In this document: piece by piece, positions 50,432 through 63,800 of the stretch
Layout: each line of letters opens with the position of its first letter
Position numbering within the stretch: position 1 is the first letter of the stretch
Source of the DNA: Lenisia limosa
Taxonomy: Eukaryota > Breviatea
Assembly (NCBI GenBank): GCA_001655205.1
Contig: LPNZ01009407.1
Location: 1-64,000 of the forward strand
Length of the DNA stretch: 64,000 nucleotides
Direction of reading: 5' to 3'
Notes under the pieces: model-generated
What the model was told of the DNA's origin: nothing
Database searches by the model: none
The model's input: only the letters and a program-made list of their open reading frames with translations
Program-made: the position numbers and the translations under genes

Positions 50432-53400
50432 ATGCCTGGCTCCCTTCCACCCATCGAAGCAGATGTGGCAGGTTTGATATTAGATAGCAGCCAGAGAGCT
50501 CTGGGTTCAAAACGAATACTGCAGGACGAGGACGGAGATGTGCCGCTTGGTTGGATGGAGCAACTGAAATTTACCCTAGTGTCTTGTTTCCGTTATTTTC
50601 GGTTGCTTCTAAAATGTTTTTCTGTTTATAAATCAGAAGATTGTTATCGAGACTAAAATTGAAACATGTTTTGGTTTAATTCAGTCTCCCTTCATCTATA
50701 TTTGCTGGTCACATATAACCCTTTGCAGTTGTATTGAGGATGCCATTTTGTTTACGTACTTAGAAGCGGTGTTGAAATGGTCACAAGGTTCTTCTCCCCA
50801 GGAAATTGAAAATGTTCTTGAATCTGCAACGTTATCCAGTATCACTGTTTGGGGGATATGCCATTTTACTTGGTATAATCGTACCATTCCTAATGTCTTC
50901 ATGTGTATAATATAGCGCTATTTTGTCAGGTCTGCGGTTTAACTAATAGGAAACTAATTAATGAAAATAACCATGTTATTACTAATAAAACAAGACTACT
51001 GGACATTGAGCGACATATTCGTATTTGTAATGATCAAGATTATGAATAATACTACTGAACGATAAACCTTTTATGACTATTGAATGAAAAATGGCTTTCT
51101 TTTATCAAGGTAATTATATCAAGAATTGGGAATTTCATTCTTTTTTGAACAATAGAGAAGCCCTCGTGAGTTGGAATGGCAAATGATTGGTGGAAGAATA
51201 AGATGCTAACCAATATTTTGTGGATGTGTTGGGCCTAATTCTTCTTTTCAATCTTCCATTTCACCCTCCAGGCCACGCACATAGGCCAGTACATTGAGGA
51301 TTGGGCGCGAACAGCGGTGGCGACTGCTCTTGACCGCGTCAACCCGGGTGGTACGGTGGGAGGGGGGATCTGTTGTGTNNNNNNNNNNNNNNNNNNNNNN
51401 NNNNNNNNNNNNNNNNNNNNNNNNNNNNNNNNNNNNNNNNNNNATTTTCCTTTTGTGTACCGTAACTGTTTAGGGGTCTGAGGAAAGCAAAAGAAACCAG
51501 CGCCTTTCGAAGGCGGTTCAAGGCCAAGAAAACGGTGGATGGGGTGTAGCCGTTCACTTTTTGATATACACATTCACCAAAATCTCTGGTTAACTTGAAT
51601 TTATTATATTTTGAAAGCAGAATACAAATAATAATTACATGAAAGCCTTTTGGAGTTGCCAGTCTTACACCCTTTTATGTTGTGGATGGATGACTTGGCT
51701 TCTTATACTCTCTTTAGAGTTCCCATTTGCTTATTCAATCAATAATTATGCCACTGTAGATGAAGGCTTCCAACACAGTGTCCTTTTCCAAGACGCATTG
51801 AAGTTATGGTCCCATACGCTAAACGGTGGGGAGTTAACAGGCACTTGGCCGCATTAGGTTGGAAATGTTGGAGCAGAATATAGTTTAACGACTTTTCTTT
51901 GTTTTAAAGGGAAAACCATAGTAATTTCCAACTTGCACATATCCTTCACACCAGGCGTTACAATGATGCTGTGCATTTCTTATCGACTTTGATTGTTTCA
52001 GCAATTGAACCATCTCGATTTGAACCGAGGCAACTTGCACTACCAGCGTCTTCCCCACCCCCTGGAGGTAAGGCTCAAGCCACAGGTTTTTTCAATTGCT
52101 GACTGATTTGCAACCAGGATAACAAAGTATCAATCCATCACCAACAGGATATTTTTGACCCCCCCCCCCTCCCCCTCCCCCAGTTAATGTTGACTATCTG
52201 TTCTCGGATGATTCCGACGATAACGGTAGTTTGCCACGTCACCACACGGCGTACCGTCGGTCCACAAGTTTCACCAGATATTCCGTTGGTACCCTTCCGC
52301 CTTGGGATGCCGATTTGGATGATGACGAAGATAACTTTGATGTTGAAGGACTTAGTCTTGAACAGCTGATCAAAGTGGGTGAAGTTGTGTTGATGAGAGA
52401 ACGAAGAGTTGAATTTTTTTGGACTTATATGAGTTTCAATACCGCGCTCCACCACCTTTGTTTGTTTTTTTTTGTGCAGATGTCTCAATTTTTTGTTTCA
52501 CAAATATTCATTTTCACAACCACCTCCCAGACAGTCGCACCAAACATTGATGATGCATCTGAAGGCCCACATTGGATGGAAATTGCCACGTCGCTTGCAA
52601 ATAAAATTCTGGATGCCAACAATAGGTATTATATGTACATAATATAGATATTATATATATCATATGATATACAGATAGTATATGACATTATAATTTACAT
52701 CATATCATATTATTATCAAAGAATATGATATCTAGCACTAAATTTAGATAAACTTTCCGAAACATCCACCAGTGGGAAGATCTTTTATGGCACAAAGCAG
52801 CCCTAGAGATATCTCTCTCATTGTTTTTCATAATGTGATGGTATTCTTTGACCAACGTGTAACCTTTTATGAGAATAATTTAAAGTGGGCTTTTCTCACT
52901 GACTGTAGTGAATTAGAAGGAGCGACAAGTCTCATTCTTCGTCTCATTGAGGTTCTGGGGCACATCCTTGGCAGAATTGTGATAGTTACAATAGGATTAT
53001 TCTTTACGGCTTTGGAAAGATACTCTATTTTTCAGTTCCCATTTCTACAGATAGTTTTTCTTTCCATATGTTACATAGTATCTCACTCGACAGCTTGCGG
53101 AGGCCGCACCAATGGCCGACCTTTGTTTTGCCCTTGCGCGGTCGCTTTCCACGGTTGAATCAGTCACAATCCTGCTCACAGTTCATGGCGTGGGATGGGG
53201 CAAGGTGGTGGTTGCTTTGTACCTACTGTTGTAATTTGTTTTCACCTTTTGCTTATTTTTTGACGATGTTGTAGACTGTTTTACCCGAAACAAAGGACAA
53301 CGTTCGAGACAGAATGGCACTTTTAACTGAAGTGGTAAGCACTCAAATGAATCCTTCCACTCTATCAAGTATCTCTGCTTAAGTACATATAAGTACATAT

Positions 53401-56400
53401 ATTATATGCAATCATTTTGCCTTATTATTAAAAGAGTAATATGTGAACTTGTATCCCTGTTTTTCTTCTGTTTTTGTGACGAAGATACACTCTTGCATTA
53501 ACCTCTCCAGTCACGGCTTTATGTCCGGTGTGTATCAGAGGTGGCACCACTATGGCCCCTTCTTCCCGACCATCTTGCCGGCAACGCCGCTGAAGCCATT
53601 GCTGCATTGATTACCCCCCAGGTTAGCATTTTGAGTTTTCAGCTAACATTTCACTGTCAGACATACTCTACTTTCTGCTTTCTGATTGCTTTGGGGCTCT
53701 CTAATTGAAGAAAGACATATGATATGATATGGGCTTCCCAATTCCCTCATAGCCCCCCACTCCCTCAGTACACGTTTGAAAATAATGGAGATCGATATTT
53801 ATCACATCGAGAATATGGTATTTTTTCTAGTACACTTAAGATAATCATACACCAGACCGAAAACAATGTGGCAACTCCGAGCCTCCTGGCACTGGCCGTT
53901 GCCGATCCATCCTTCCAGCACATCGAGGACCTGTCCAGATACTCGCACGTGGCGCGCACAATTTCGATTGCGCTCGCATCATGCCAGAGCAACCGAAGCG
54001 TCACAATGAGCCATCGTGTCGGCCCCAGAGCCGTTCTCATGTCGGAAGACGACTTTGCCGATGGAAGTAGTTCCGACCCGGGATGGACTGTACTCTGGAA
54101 CCGAGCCTTATGCCTAGCCGAGCCTTGTCTTGAAGACAACTGGATCAAGAAGTTCCTTCCTGAGAAGCTACTGGTTCTTGCCCCTGGTGTTTCTCTTATT
54201 ACACTCTGCCATTTGGTTGTTTTGCTTCCCAAAGCGCCACGAAGCAAGTGCCTGAGTTCGCATGAGACCGCGTCATCCTTCTTGAAGCAGGTTGGTCTGC
54301 GGCTCCTCGTAAGTTCGAAAACTGGTGGAATTTCGATATTGTTCGGCTAATCATCGAGAGATTGACGGTCTTTTTTCGGTCCATAGGGAACCCTGCCTCC
54401 CCCAGATTTTGTTATTGTTGAATTTTGAAAATCATTTGAGTGTAATTTTTTTAGGTCGTGGGACTGGTTTCCTCCTTTTCTGAAAAGGAGACTGGGAACA
54501 AATCATCTTAGTAAGAGGGGGAGGTAAAGGGCTGGCCAGTGATGGGGTAATCTGGAAGAAGGGGTGGACAGACTGTATGATATGATATACAGTATATACT
54601 TGTATTTGGTGATAAGTATACCTCTGAACATGTTAGAATGAGTTTCAACATTGATTCCTCACTTACAACTTAGTGTGGACCAAATACTCTCTTCCTGCCT
54701 TTCTGGACTTTATTGGATGCACAGCTCTTCACGTGACATTGCAAAAGTCAGGAAAAGTTGCCTTTTTTAAAAAAAAAAAGATAATTGTATATATGTTGTA
54801 AATTCAGATATCGTGTACACGACTGAGTAAAAAGAAAAATAAGGGATCGTAAAAAAGAAAACTGAAATATTGGTTAATAGTCACATAACCCACTAATACC
54901 TTTAGGCAATTCCAAAAGAAACCTGGGCCACTCTTCTGTACCAGCAGACCGCTAACCGCAATCCGAGCCGCACAGCAACGCCGTTGCCACTGTCCTTCGC
55001 GGCGGCAGACCCCCCTTTGAGCTTATGCCTGCGGTCCGTGCTGTGCTGCATTGCTGAGGAGGCCACCCAGATCCCAGCTTCTACCCAGGCTCCAAGTGGG
55101 TGAAATTATCTGCAATGGTGGTTGTTATTGGAACAAAAAAAGGTTTCTTACTGATCTAGGATTTACCGAGGAAAATGGCTCATTCACTTCATGGCTGGGC
55201 TCAAAACCGCAATACTGGGGCAATACTGTGGGTATTGGCATGGAGGGTATTGTATGGTGAAATGTTAGGGAACATAAAATGCAACAATGTGTATAATATA
55301 TTGAAGGGCAATGTCAATGCAGTGTATGCATATATATAGACGATAGTAGAAACAACAACACGGGTATGGCGCATATATTTCCAGTCGTCACGCTTTAGAT
55401 TATGAGCGAATCGCTCAGACAATTTACCCCTTCCTCAGAAATGGTGAGATTAGTTATTGGTATCAGTGTTCAATTCTGTTATTATTGTTCACTTTTTAAG
55501 TATCTGATAGAGTCGATGTATTCTAGTAATCGTCAACCTCACCCCACCCCCAGGTTGCTCTTCTTGATCCCATCAAGGACCTTTCAATTGCAGCTAAATC
55601 CATTGTTTCTGTCCCAGCACCAATGTTAGTAATTACATATGATATAATATTCTAGTTTACTAAATGGATACTATATTTTTTTTATATATCATATAGTATG
55701 ATGTGAAAATGATATATTTCTTCATTTTCTCACCACCAAGGGTCCAGGCCTGGTCGTCGGATCCCACCTCTGCCGACGGCCCAAATATCCCGATGACTGC
55801 GGAGGTTGTGACGCGCAGTTTGTTGCGCTGCGCTGGGGTGGCGTATTTGGAAACGGAGCTCTGGTCTGGACCAGCCGGTATGAGGAGTGCATCCTGGTCT
55901 AGTTATTATAGTTATCGAGTAGTTATCTGGGATTTAGAGGAAGTAACCAGAGAGAATATTGGATTTGAATAAAACCCCAAGAGGCAACTTGGTAATATTG
56001 ATATTTCTTTAAATACAGCTGAAATCCCGATAAATGAGGGTTATTAATGGGCGAAATTCTCCTTTAACGGATTAGATCTCTCGGTCTGGCTTGCTCTAAA
56101 TGATGGAATTCTTACTGCAGGCCTTTTGAGCCTCCTCAAATTGGCTGTGGCTACTGGTAGGGGCTGGGCTGAAAGAAGGGTGAAGAAGGGGCTGAAAGAA
56201 GGGTGAAGAAGGGGCTGAAAGAAGGGTGAAGAAGGGTGAAGAAGGGTGAAGAAGGGTGAAGAAGGGGATGAAAGAAGGGTGAAGAAGGGGCTGAAAGGGA
56301 AGGATGAGCTTAAATGGTGAAGTAAGTAATTGGACTGTTAGTCTCAATATCCAGTGTGTTGTGATATTTACCAGGGAGGGATGTCATTAATATAGTATCA

Positions 56401-58272
56401 TGCTATCACGTTCTTTATTTATGCACAATTTCATACTATTGTTATTTAATCAGATGATATTTAAGCTTTGGTCTGATTATTGTATTCGTGGTCCACACCT
56501 TAACCCATCAGATACACAGTTAGTTGAAGTACTGGAGGCAATTGCAGTTTCTTGCATGAGTCCTTTATCCGTTCTGGCGCTTCTTTATGAGGTAAGAGTG
56601 TCATTATTTAGCTGAGTATTGCATTGATTTGTTTCTTCATGCACACTTAATGGAGTTTTTTTGTCTTTTTTCACCCCCCCCCCCNNNNNNNNNNNNNNNN
56701 NNNNNNNNNNNNNNNNNNNNNNNNNNNNNNNNNNNNNNNNNNNNNNNNNNNNNNNNNNNNNNNNNNNNNNNNNNNNNNNNNNNNNNNCCTGCAGACTCTA
56801 TCGGATCGGTTGGTTATTAATGAGAGATTCATTGATATTATTTTGAGCAAGATAGGAGTCGGCTAATTTTGAACCGCAAGAAAAAACCTGAAATATTAAA
56901 AGTCTAAGGAGATTAAATAAGACATAGGGGTACTATAAAGCAGAATGTACGATACTCCTACCCCACTCCTACCTCCCCCTGAAAGTAATCGTTGTAGACT
57001 TTCAGCCCCTGGTCTGTCACCACCCCTCAAGAGCTGCCTACCAAAACTCCTACCCTGTGTTCTTCAACATTGCGTATGGATGGGGTCTGCATTTCTTTGG
57101 GACTGGATTTTGATCTTACTGTTTGCGTATGTTATAAAACTATTCCCTGTTGTTTTCGTGGAGCGTGATAAAGACTGGAGGGAATTTTACCGTACTCTGA
57201 AACTTCAACCAGCCCAATCAAAACGCCTGATGTTTCAGCCCGATGCCTCTGGAGTTTCCTCCCTGATGGACCAAATTTCAACACTGATCCTGAGATGCGT
57301 TTTGGACGACAGCTGCGTGCTCTGGATTCGTATGATTTGGGCTTCTCTATTGGTCATAGTCTCCTGTTTTGATAAACGTGTGGTCTTCGTGTAACTGTTC
57401 TAGACGATGTGGACGAGGATCACCCCACTTCACAGGCTCTCAAGACGGGATTGACAGCATTGAGCTCCCCTCTTGTCTGCCAGAGCTTTTTGGACACGTA
57501 TCATAATGATTGGTATGGGTGTGTTGTACTACAAAAGTGCATCTTATTACTGAACTGATTTCCGAGGCAGTTTAGAGTTATGAAGATCTGTGACAACTAT
57601 TGTATTTTGACACCTTTTGGAATGATTTTGCATTTTTTCCTTTTCCGGAATGGGCATTTTGACCCTTTTAGGAAAGTGTCGACTACTCTTCGTTCTTTGA
57701 TAGGCAAATTCCTTGGTGAACCTTCAGTAGGGTTAAAGCAGAGCATGACTTGACGATAACTTCCTTTTTAGGAAGGTGAAATTGTGACAAACTCTGGACT
57801 ATTACCAACTGAAGATAATGTTCTGGTAAGCTGAATCGGCACGGCATTGTATCTTCCAACCACTTGGGTAATAACTTGTTGACTTTTTTTGGAAAGATGA
57901 ATCACCAAATCGCAAAAATCAAACAGAGTCGTATTTTACTTTGAGTCCTTTGATATTCATTCACGGTCACAGGCGGCTTGCTACGTATTACGCCATTTGT
58001 CGCGCGAGGAAGCATTTGGCGTTGCCCAGTACCTCCTAAAATACCGGCAGTGGTCAAGCATCAGGCCGTTATGGGACGGGGGTGATGATTTAGGTGTGTG
58101 GTGTAATGTGTCCCATTGATTTTGATATAAGAACATTGGCTTTCAAATCAGTCAAAAATGATGTGAGCTTTTGTGGGATAGGATTTCTGCTGTGTTCTTT
58201 TCACTGTCTTCAGAGTACCCAGCAACGGCCGTGGAATCTGGTTTGGCGTCTGTGTTTCAATTTTGTATGTAA
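50432..58272 (+). CDS. Large helical protein of unknown function
   Basis: I do not recognise the family. About 30 exons can be followed from MPGSLPPIEADVA to QFCM and TAA 58270-58272. Most are short and amphipathic, such as EDAILFTYLEAVLKWSQ, HIGQYIEDWARTAVATALDR, FQLAHILHTRRYNDAVHFLS, WEDLLWHKAALEISLSLFF, SRLYVRCVSEVAPLWPLLPD, WNRALCLAEPCLEDNWIKKF, SLCLRSVLCCIAEEATQIP and YVLRHLSREEAFGVAQYLL. An acidic disordered segment (DSDDNG, WDADLDDDEDNFDVEG) interrupts near 52200-52375. Predicted helices without transmembrane segments or catalytic motifs suggest an alpha-solenoid scaffold, for example a nucleoporin or transport factor, but this is only a guess from composition. Gaps at 51379-51443 and 56695-56787 remove some sequence. 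Exons near 51500-51840 and 56790-57400 are uncertain. Confidence 0.6.
56161..56306. repeat. Purine-rich minisatellite, 23-bp units with nested 10-bp units
   Basis: Units of 23 bp (CTGAAAGAAGGGTGAAGAAG and three more G) start at 56169, 56192 and 56215. They grade into exact 10-bp repeats of GAAGGGTGAA from 56221 to about 56260, then back to 23-bp-like units. One strand is almost all purine. It lies in an intron of the large helical gene. Confidence 0.9.
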
Positions 58273-58492
58273 AGTAGGTATTATTTTGTTGGTTTCTTTG
58301 GTTTTGAAAAGCTGTTTCTTATTATGGTGTATGTTTCGTGTTATTTATTGAGCCAATGGCAAACTTCCCAATTGAATCAGATATCTTAAATAGTAGAGAA
58401 AAATATCCAATACAATCATTCATAGCGTGCTCCACATCTGACCACACCATATGTGGAAGATACTATGACAAAATGAATCCAAAGAAAAGGCC

Positions 58493-60491
58493 TCAGGGTC
58501 TTCGCCAAACCAGCAGTTCTTGATTAGACTGCAAGGACCCAACAACAACCGAGCTGATAAGTGGGCACTCCTGCATGATCAGACACGCCAGTTCATCGCC
58601 AAGATCCTCATTGACATCGGCTTGGTTAATGACAACTATCCGACGGTTGGGGCCAGCGTTTTGGAAAGCTCCGTTTTTATGATTGATTAGACTCGGGATG
58701 AGGTTAGTGCTGACGTTATCATCCAGTTCCGCTCCGGTAATACTACAGAACTGCTCCGGTCTAAAAACAGTGTCTTTGATGGGCTTGCCAAAAGCGGAAA
58801 TGCCAATGACGGAAATAACTGTTGTCGTTGCGGAGGGGATAACGGGCTCGGAGGCACCTGGGGCTTTCAGGGGAAGGCACCTTGCACCATCAGCCTCAAC
58901 GATAACGGACATCTTCGTCGCTTCATACCTACCTTGTTAGATGACCATTATGAGAAGAACTGCAGCTTAAAGGGGGGGAGGGAGCACGTTACCATACCAT
59001 ACATAATACATTCAAAGAATGGCACCCACAAACACAGAGTTCAGCCACGTCGGGTTGATTCCCTTGACTTTTGCGTCTTGCACGCTGCCGCCAAGAACAA
59101 CCAAGTGCCTGGTATTGGGAAGGTATTTGGCCACCGAAGGAACTGATGGATTAGGCGGTAACTAGAAAGAGGCATTAAGCACCGATTAGGATTCACTACG
59201 GTCTCAACAAGATTGGTTTTCTTGAAAAATCTGATAATTATCTTGCCATATTGCTTTTTGCGACCAGACTGAAGACCAGAGTGTTAAGACATTTTTTTCT
59301 TTGAAACTGGTTCTCAATAAACACTGATAGTAAGAAGTTTCTGTCTCCAAACTAAGTACCCAGCAACATCTTGAATAATATCATGTTACCGAAATGTTTG
59401 AAATTTGATAGATGAATAATACTGGAGCATCCTACCAACTTTGACATGGTTTCGCTGGAGCAGGGTACACATCCAAGTCCTCCTCTGCTACTGGTTTGTC
59501 ACTTTCAATCTGTGTTTGTCAGTTAGCAAGTCCAATACAGCAAAGGTCCAAATATTAAAGCTGAATTATCAACGGTAACCAAAATACTCCCATTTTACCT
59601 ATTCCAACGGGGGGGGGGGTCAACACAAGCAACAGAACCAACCTACCGATTTCACCGTTTCAATTGCCACATGTTCAGTTTTGGGAATCAGAGTCTCAGC
59701 AGGAGGGAAAACAGGGTCCTCTTGAGAGTTATATTAACAGTCAACCCTTGGCCAAATACATAGTATATATGCATATATATTATATCTATATAGTATATGA
59801 TACAGTTTCTAGCTAGTATATATAATATTGAACCCTTGTTCTATGATATCACATTTTACCAGGGAATAAATATTGATTGATATTGGTCGAGTGGCAAAAG
59901 GGGAAGGGCTACGGCAAAATAGAAAATGTACACTATTAGATAGTATATTATATACTATAGTCCTTTGAATATTTTCAAAAAAAATCAAATCAAATTTCTA
60001 CAACAGTATGCCACATTCCTCCTTACCAGAAGGCAGCCTGATTTTGCATGTTGACGCTGCGACTGCACCCGGGGTTTCCTCTTCATTCTATTTCGTAAAT
60101 GCCACTATGTGCGCCATGATTATTTGACATCTGTCGCAACGTATCAATTTATATTGATAAATGTTATTTGGGTATCATACTCCAAATTACTATACAAGAA
60201 GGTGCTCTAGCATCTCTATTATACCCACCACCGACAAACGTATTTCCCCACTCACCAGTTCCATAAGGAGTCTGAACATAGCGGTTGTCTTCCCTCCGCC
60301 TCCAACGATACTCACCATTTCATGGCGATTCAAATCGAGTGCTTTGCCTTCGGGTGAGAATCGTGATATCGTGTTGAATGGAAGGGTGGTTTGTGTTGGG
60401 ATTTCAAGAAAAAAATGCTTCAGAAGAAATTGAAAATCGCTTCACGAGGCTTACATAAATGATGCTCGCAGCTGACTGCCCATGAAGACAT
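58493..60491 (-). CDS. YqeC-like protein (selenium-dependent hydroxylase accessory family)
   Basis: YqeC is a bacterial P-loop protein of unsettled biochemistry encoded beside molybdenum/selenium hydroxylase and cofactor genes. Spliced exons here give its main motifs in order. First is LNRHEMVSIVGGGGKTTAMF, with a Walker A loop (about 60262-60330). Then AASTCKIRLP corresponds to the TTTTKI strand, and VAKYLPNTRHLVVLGGS and KVKGINPTWLNSVF follow. The last exon has VIVEADGARCLPLKAPG, SEPVIPSATTTVISVIGISA, FGKPIKDTVFRPEQFCSITG and RRIVVINQADV, ending at TGA 58493-58495. A less conserved acidic region lies between (IPKTEHVAIETVK, EEDLDVYPAPAKP). The start is not settled: the first clear exon opens at about 60440, and ATGs at 60483 and 60491 would need an implausibly short intron. 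The gene has at least five introns, so it is resident nuclear DNA. Confidence 0.78.
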
Positions 60492-60870
60492 GATCAGATG
60501 AACAGAACCTCGAAGTTACCCAAAGAAACAACAGAGCAGCAACAGTTAAAATACTATCAATGTATTTATAAATGTGTAAGAGAGGGCGAGCAGCGAGCAA
60601 GCAGCGAGATTGGGAGAGCCAAGAGGCAAGCGAGTAAAATTGTACCAGTGTGCATAAAACTTAGCAAAAAAATAATAGCCAAAAACATAATTTGAAGCCA
60701 GTTTTAAGCGTTTATTTACCGTGTTCATAGTGATAGCACAAGGGTATCTCAGAAAAGACCTTTTGTTCAAGTTTTAGTGTAAATCTAGATGCCTTCAGAG
60801 GCATAGAAGTGGTTTCTTAAATTGTTTTAGGGTTATCTGTGGATAATCAAGCCGGGAAATCGGCTCCACG
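60492..60870. other. Divergent intergenic region
   Basis: Space between the YqeC-like and CFAP61 genes. A GAGCAAGCAGCGAG-rich stretch lies at about 60585-60615. The start exon of the YqeC-like gene may extend into it. No other feature was seen. Confidence 0.35.
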
Positions 60871-63800
60871 ATGAACTCCGAAGAATTCGACATTCGCAGG
60901 GCGGTTTCTGACGATGCCCAGAATCTCCGCTCCCTCATCTACGCTGAGGCTTCTTTGTTGAAGTCCAGATTTGGTGAATTTGATATCTCGAAGCTTATGT
61001 AGGTTTCTTCCCCCAATTTATTGTGTAGTGAGGTGAGTTCTCTGTCGATCGTTGCTACAAAGCCGGAAGGCGAAGCTTCTGTTATCCTCTGCCTTGATAA
61101 TGGTAGGATTTTTCAAATAGTGTGTATTGAAGAGTTTTTGGCACAAATGTAGCAAAGATGGCTCCATTCGTCACTGTGAAACAACAGGATATTTTTTGAC
61201 TGTTTTCCAAATTATTTTCTTAGAGCCTCCTACCTTCAGTGGATCCGAGACTCCTCTCAATGCTGTTGTGAGCTGGGGGTTTGCCTTCTTGTCTAAATAT
61301 TTTGTCTGTTTGCCTTTATCACCTTGTTCAACTGTACATTATCATCACTGTTCTGCTTCATTGTTGGAGAGTAGGGATTGTATGCCTTGCAGTTCTTAAC
61401 TTGGAGTGTAATTAATTTGATGGACGTTGTATAACTTCCATTTTGATTGATTAAGATAAACTGCTATTATTTCACATTTCTTAGTTCCTCACAATTTATT
61501 CGTCCATTTCCATTTTGCTTTATCAGATCACCCCCCTTACACCACTAATTCCTCAGAACTGGCCGAAGTGGATGGCGGAAAACTGCCCCAATCTTGATGC
61601 AGACGTAAGAAGGGGTGAAGGCTCTCCTAATTCACATTGTCACATTGTCCCTTAAACCTGCCCTAGGCCAAAAATCATGATTGGATTTCGCTCCGTCTCA
61701 CCCACTAACTCCTTTTTTTTTACTAAGAGTTAAGGATCGCCAGGGATCCCACTTATATAAGCATAGTCCGCTCGCAACCCCTAAACCCTTTGACCAATAG
61801 TGTTACCACTTTGCTTCTCAGTAGTATTTCACTCCGCACCCCCAGGAAATCAATACCCTCTTTGTGACATTCTTCGGGGGTGACCATGTTGTTGCTCATG
61901 ACGCCACATTTGAAATGCTTGCGTCCGCGTTCCACACGTCAGAGCTGACCGACACTGTGTTGCTGCTGCTTCCCGAGGTCGGATCTTTGGTTTTGATCCG
62001 TTACCTTGGTTATGGTGAAATCTCATTCCTCTATAGCGTATATATATATATATATATATATTGAACAAGGTTCTCTGAATCACCACGAAAAATAACACAA
62101 AATTAAGTTCACCTCTTTAGGATGTTCTATCATTTTCGCCCTTCAGGGAGATCTTAGATCTGGTAGCAGAGTTCGATGGATTCAGTATTATGGCCGCCCA
62201 TCGCGCCAAGTTTGCGCCACCCCTTGTCATCCGACGCGCAATGGTGGAGGTATGGGGGGGGGGTATTGTTTTTACCTTATTTATTATGTATTTTTCATTG
62301 TTATAATATGTCATAATAATAAGTCATTATCTTCCAGGATCACGACGATCTGACGCCGGTGTTCGACAAGTCATCAGAGGTCATGAGCAGCCGCTACGGC
62401 TCCTATTTCCTTGCCGACCTTATTGCTGCCCAGTCCCCTGAAACGCCGGCTCTTGTCGCTGAGGTTGGTAGTGGTGATAGATAGTATACAAGGTCAATTT
62501 CGGGAAATACATGAAGCTTGGTTGAAAATTGGGTACAGTTTGTGGTTCCCTAAGGAGGTAGTACAACAGTGCGGAAAAGAGGAAGAAGGCAAGATTGCCG
62601 AAGTTGTCCGTGTATCAGGGGTATCAAGGACATGTCAAGGATATATCAGTTTATCAAGGATATCTCATCAATGATTACGCTATTTTCACCCACTATTTTA
62701 CTTCAAACTGCCTATTTTTACACACTAAACCACCACCCTGTATTTTCACACAAATTGCCCTTATTTCACGTACACAGAACAATAATGGCCGAAGCCTCGT
62801 ATGATACGAGTATTCCCAAAATTTGCCTTCTTTGACACCTTTCAGAAAGACGGACGCGCGGCTGGCTTGATGGTTTTGAGCAGCGAGGTGGAAGTTGACC
62901 ATCTGTTTGAAAGCTTCGAGTTTGATTCCTTTGAAGACCTCCAATTCTGTGAGGGGGGTTTTAGCTGAGTCGAAACTGGTGCTCTTGTTCTCAGTGTAAG
63001 TCTTGTTTTTTTTTTTATCTATCTTGGATCATCATAAACATCTTTGTTGCCTTCCCTAAACTAATTGACATTACATCTTCAAAATCGAAATACTTCTGTT
63101 CTTTTGTTGGCAACCGTAACGCCGTAGCCAAGGAAAAGGCCTTCTGTATCAGTCTACACTGCATGGACGAGGAGGTGGAGGCGAGCCTCAGATCGTCAGA
63201 TCTCCTCACGGCGGCGTTTGACCTTTATCCGACCAAGCAATACTGCCTCTGCACCATTCCCAATTCCGCACCTGTGGGGTGTATAAATGAATAAATCTGC
63301 ATTTCCCCACTCTTCTTCAGAAGCGTAAATGCAATCGTCTAACCACCCCAGGTCTTCTCTCTCCTCGACCAATTCACCCCGATTTCGCCGAAACACCCCT
63401 CCTCCGCCACCGCAGCCCTCTACATTCTTGATAGGGCCTCTCTCAACCCAAAGGGTGTACAAGGTCGGGTCGGGCTCCGAGTTTTCCGTTTGGAACTGTT
63501 TTCTTGGGTGCATATCATATTAATAGTGTATCCCCCCATCCTCTCACCCCTCTCCTTCCAGTTATCCCCATCCTCTCACCCCTCTCCCTCCAGTTATCCC
63601 GCTGACACGAGAGGACCTTGCNNNNNNNNNNNNNNNNNNNNNNNNNNNNNNNNNNNNNNNNNNNNNNNNNNNNNNNTTCCCGCCGACGAGGAAGGCCAGA
63701 TCCTAACAGCACTCAAGACCACACTCGATATTCGTGCTGGTGTGCGGGGTGGGCATCTTTGTTGTAGTAAAGGCTCTATTGAAACAAGGACCACTGGATC

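Noticed and set aside
58493-60491. Bacterial contamination as the source of the YqeC-like gene
   Set aside because: The gene is split by several GT..AG introns of the same type as its neighbours and sits between eukaryotic genes.
60440-60491. 15-nt intron to reach an ATG for the YqeC-like gene
   Set aside because: Too short for spliceosomal removal; the true first exon is probably elsewhere.
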